This document shows, piece after piece, positions 63,969 through 64,000 of a stretch of DNA of 64,000 bases (positions within the stretch are counted from its first letter, which is position 1; every line of letters starts with the position of its first letter). The position numbers and the translations under genes are program-made. The stretch comes from SAR324 cluster bacterium (GTDB lineage Bacteria > SAR324 > NAC60-12). The notes below the pieces were generated by a model. That model did no database searches. It worked only from the letters and a program-made list of their open reading frames with translations, and was not told the origin of the DNA. Where the stretch lies: contig JANQJU010000027.1 of NCBI GenBank assembly GCA_028281495.1, forward strand, positions 60,946-124,945, written 5' to 3'.

Positions 63969-64000
63969 CAGGGATTCTCCAGGAATGAGTTTTTGTTTCA

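Overview
The window comes from a Gram-negative bacterium of moderate GC content. The sequence shows Tat and lipoprotein signals, periplasmic binding-protein signalling, c-type haem motifs, a sigma54 activator, an ECF sigma/anti-sigma pair and a large CHAT-STAND-TPR protein. No rRNA or other strong phylogenetic marker is present. A delta-proteobacterium, SAR324 or Acidobacteriota type of lineage is only a guess from gene style.

Layout. (1) 0-1.8 kb: the 3' end of tsaB and all of tsaD (t6A tRNA modification), then a frame-broken membrane-protein gene. (2) 1.8-14.1 kb: four very large minus-strand genes in one apparent operon. The promoter-proximal one carries signatures I recall for DUF6603; the other three are uncharacterised. 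(3) 14.5-18.4 kb: a binding protein, membrane histidine kinase and sigma54 response regulator. (4) 18.4-19.9 kb: a relic zone with a frameshifted small gene, a deleted serine recombinase and an IS982-like fragment. (5) 19.9-25.2 kb: an ABC-F ATPase with a leader peptide, a cyanophycinase-like peptidase, a di-haem lipoprotein and a SufR-like regulator. (6) 25.4-36.3 kb: MarR plus an Acg-like Tat lipoprotein behind a clear promoter/operator, a giant hybrid kinase, a class III cyclase, and an ECF sigma/RskA/Lipoprotein_15 cluster. (7) 36.4-41.7 kb: HAD fusion, Rpn-like nuclease, GH13 enzyme and small genes. (8) 41.8-47.6 kb: an apparent operon of a metallopeptidase, a Zn-ribbon protein and a CHAT-STAND-TPR protein, looking like a conflict or cell-death system. 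(9) 47.9-54.5 kb: an SPFH pair, then a run of small, unrelated, same-strand genes separated by attC-like imperfect inverted repeats. This is best read as a chromosomal integron cassette cluster without a visible integrase. (10) 54.6-64 kb: a ureohydrolase/DUF1989 pair, a TIR remnant, AraC and alpha/beta hydrolases, IS5/tyrosine-recombinase debris, a toxin-antitoxin pair with a frameshifted toxin, a retropepsin, a DUF4037 protein and a small Rpn-type protein.

The most unusual content is the four-gene large-protein operon, the CHAT/metallopeptidase operon and the attC-like cassette cluster. Several genes are broken by one-base shifts, at least one of them in a homopolymer run. These could be genuine decay or assembly errors.
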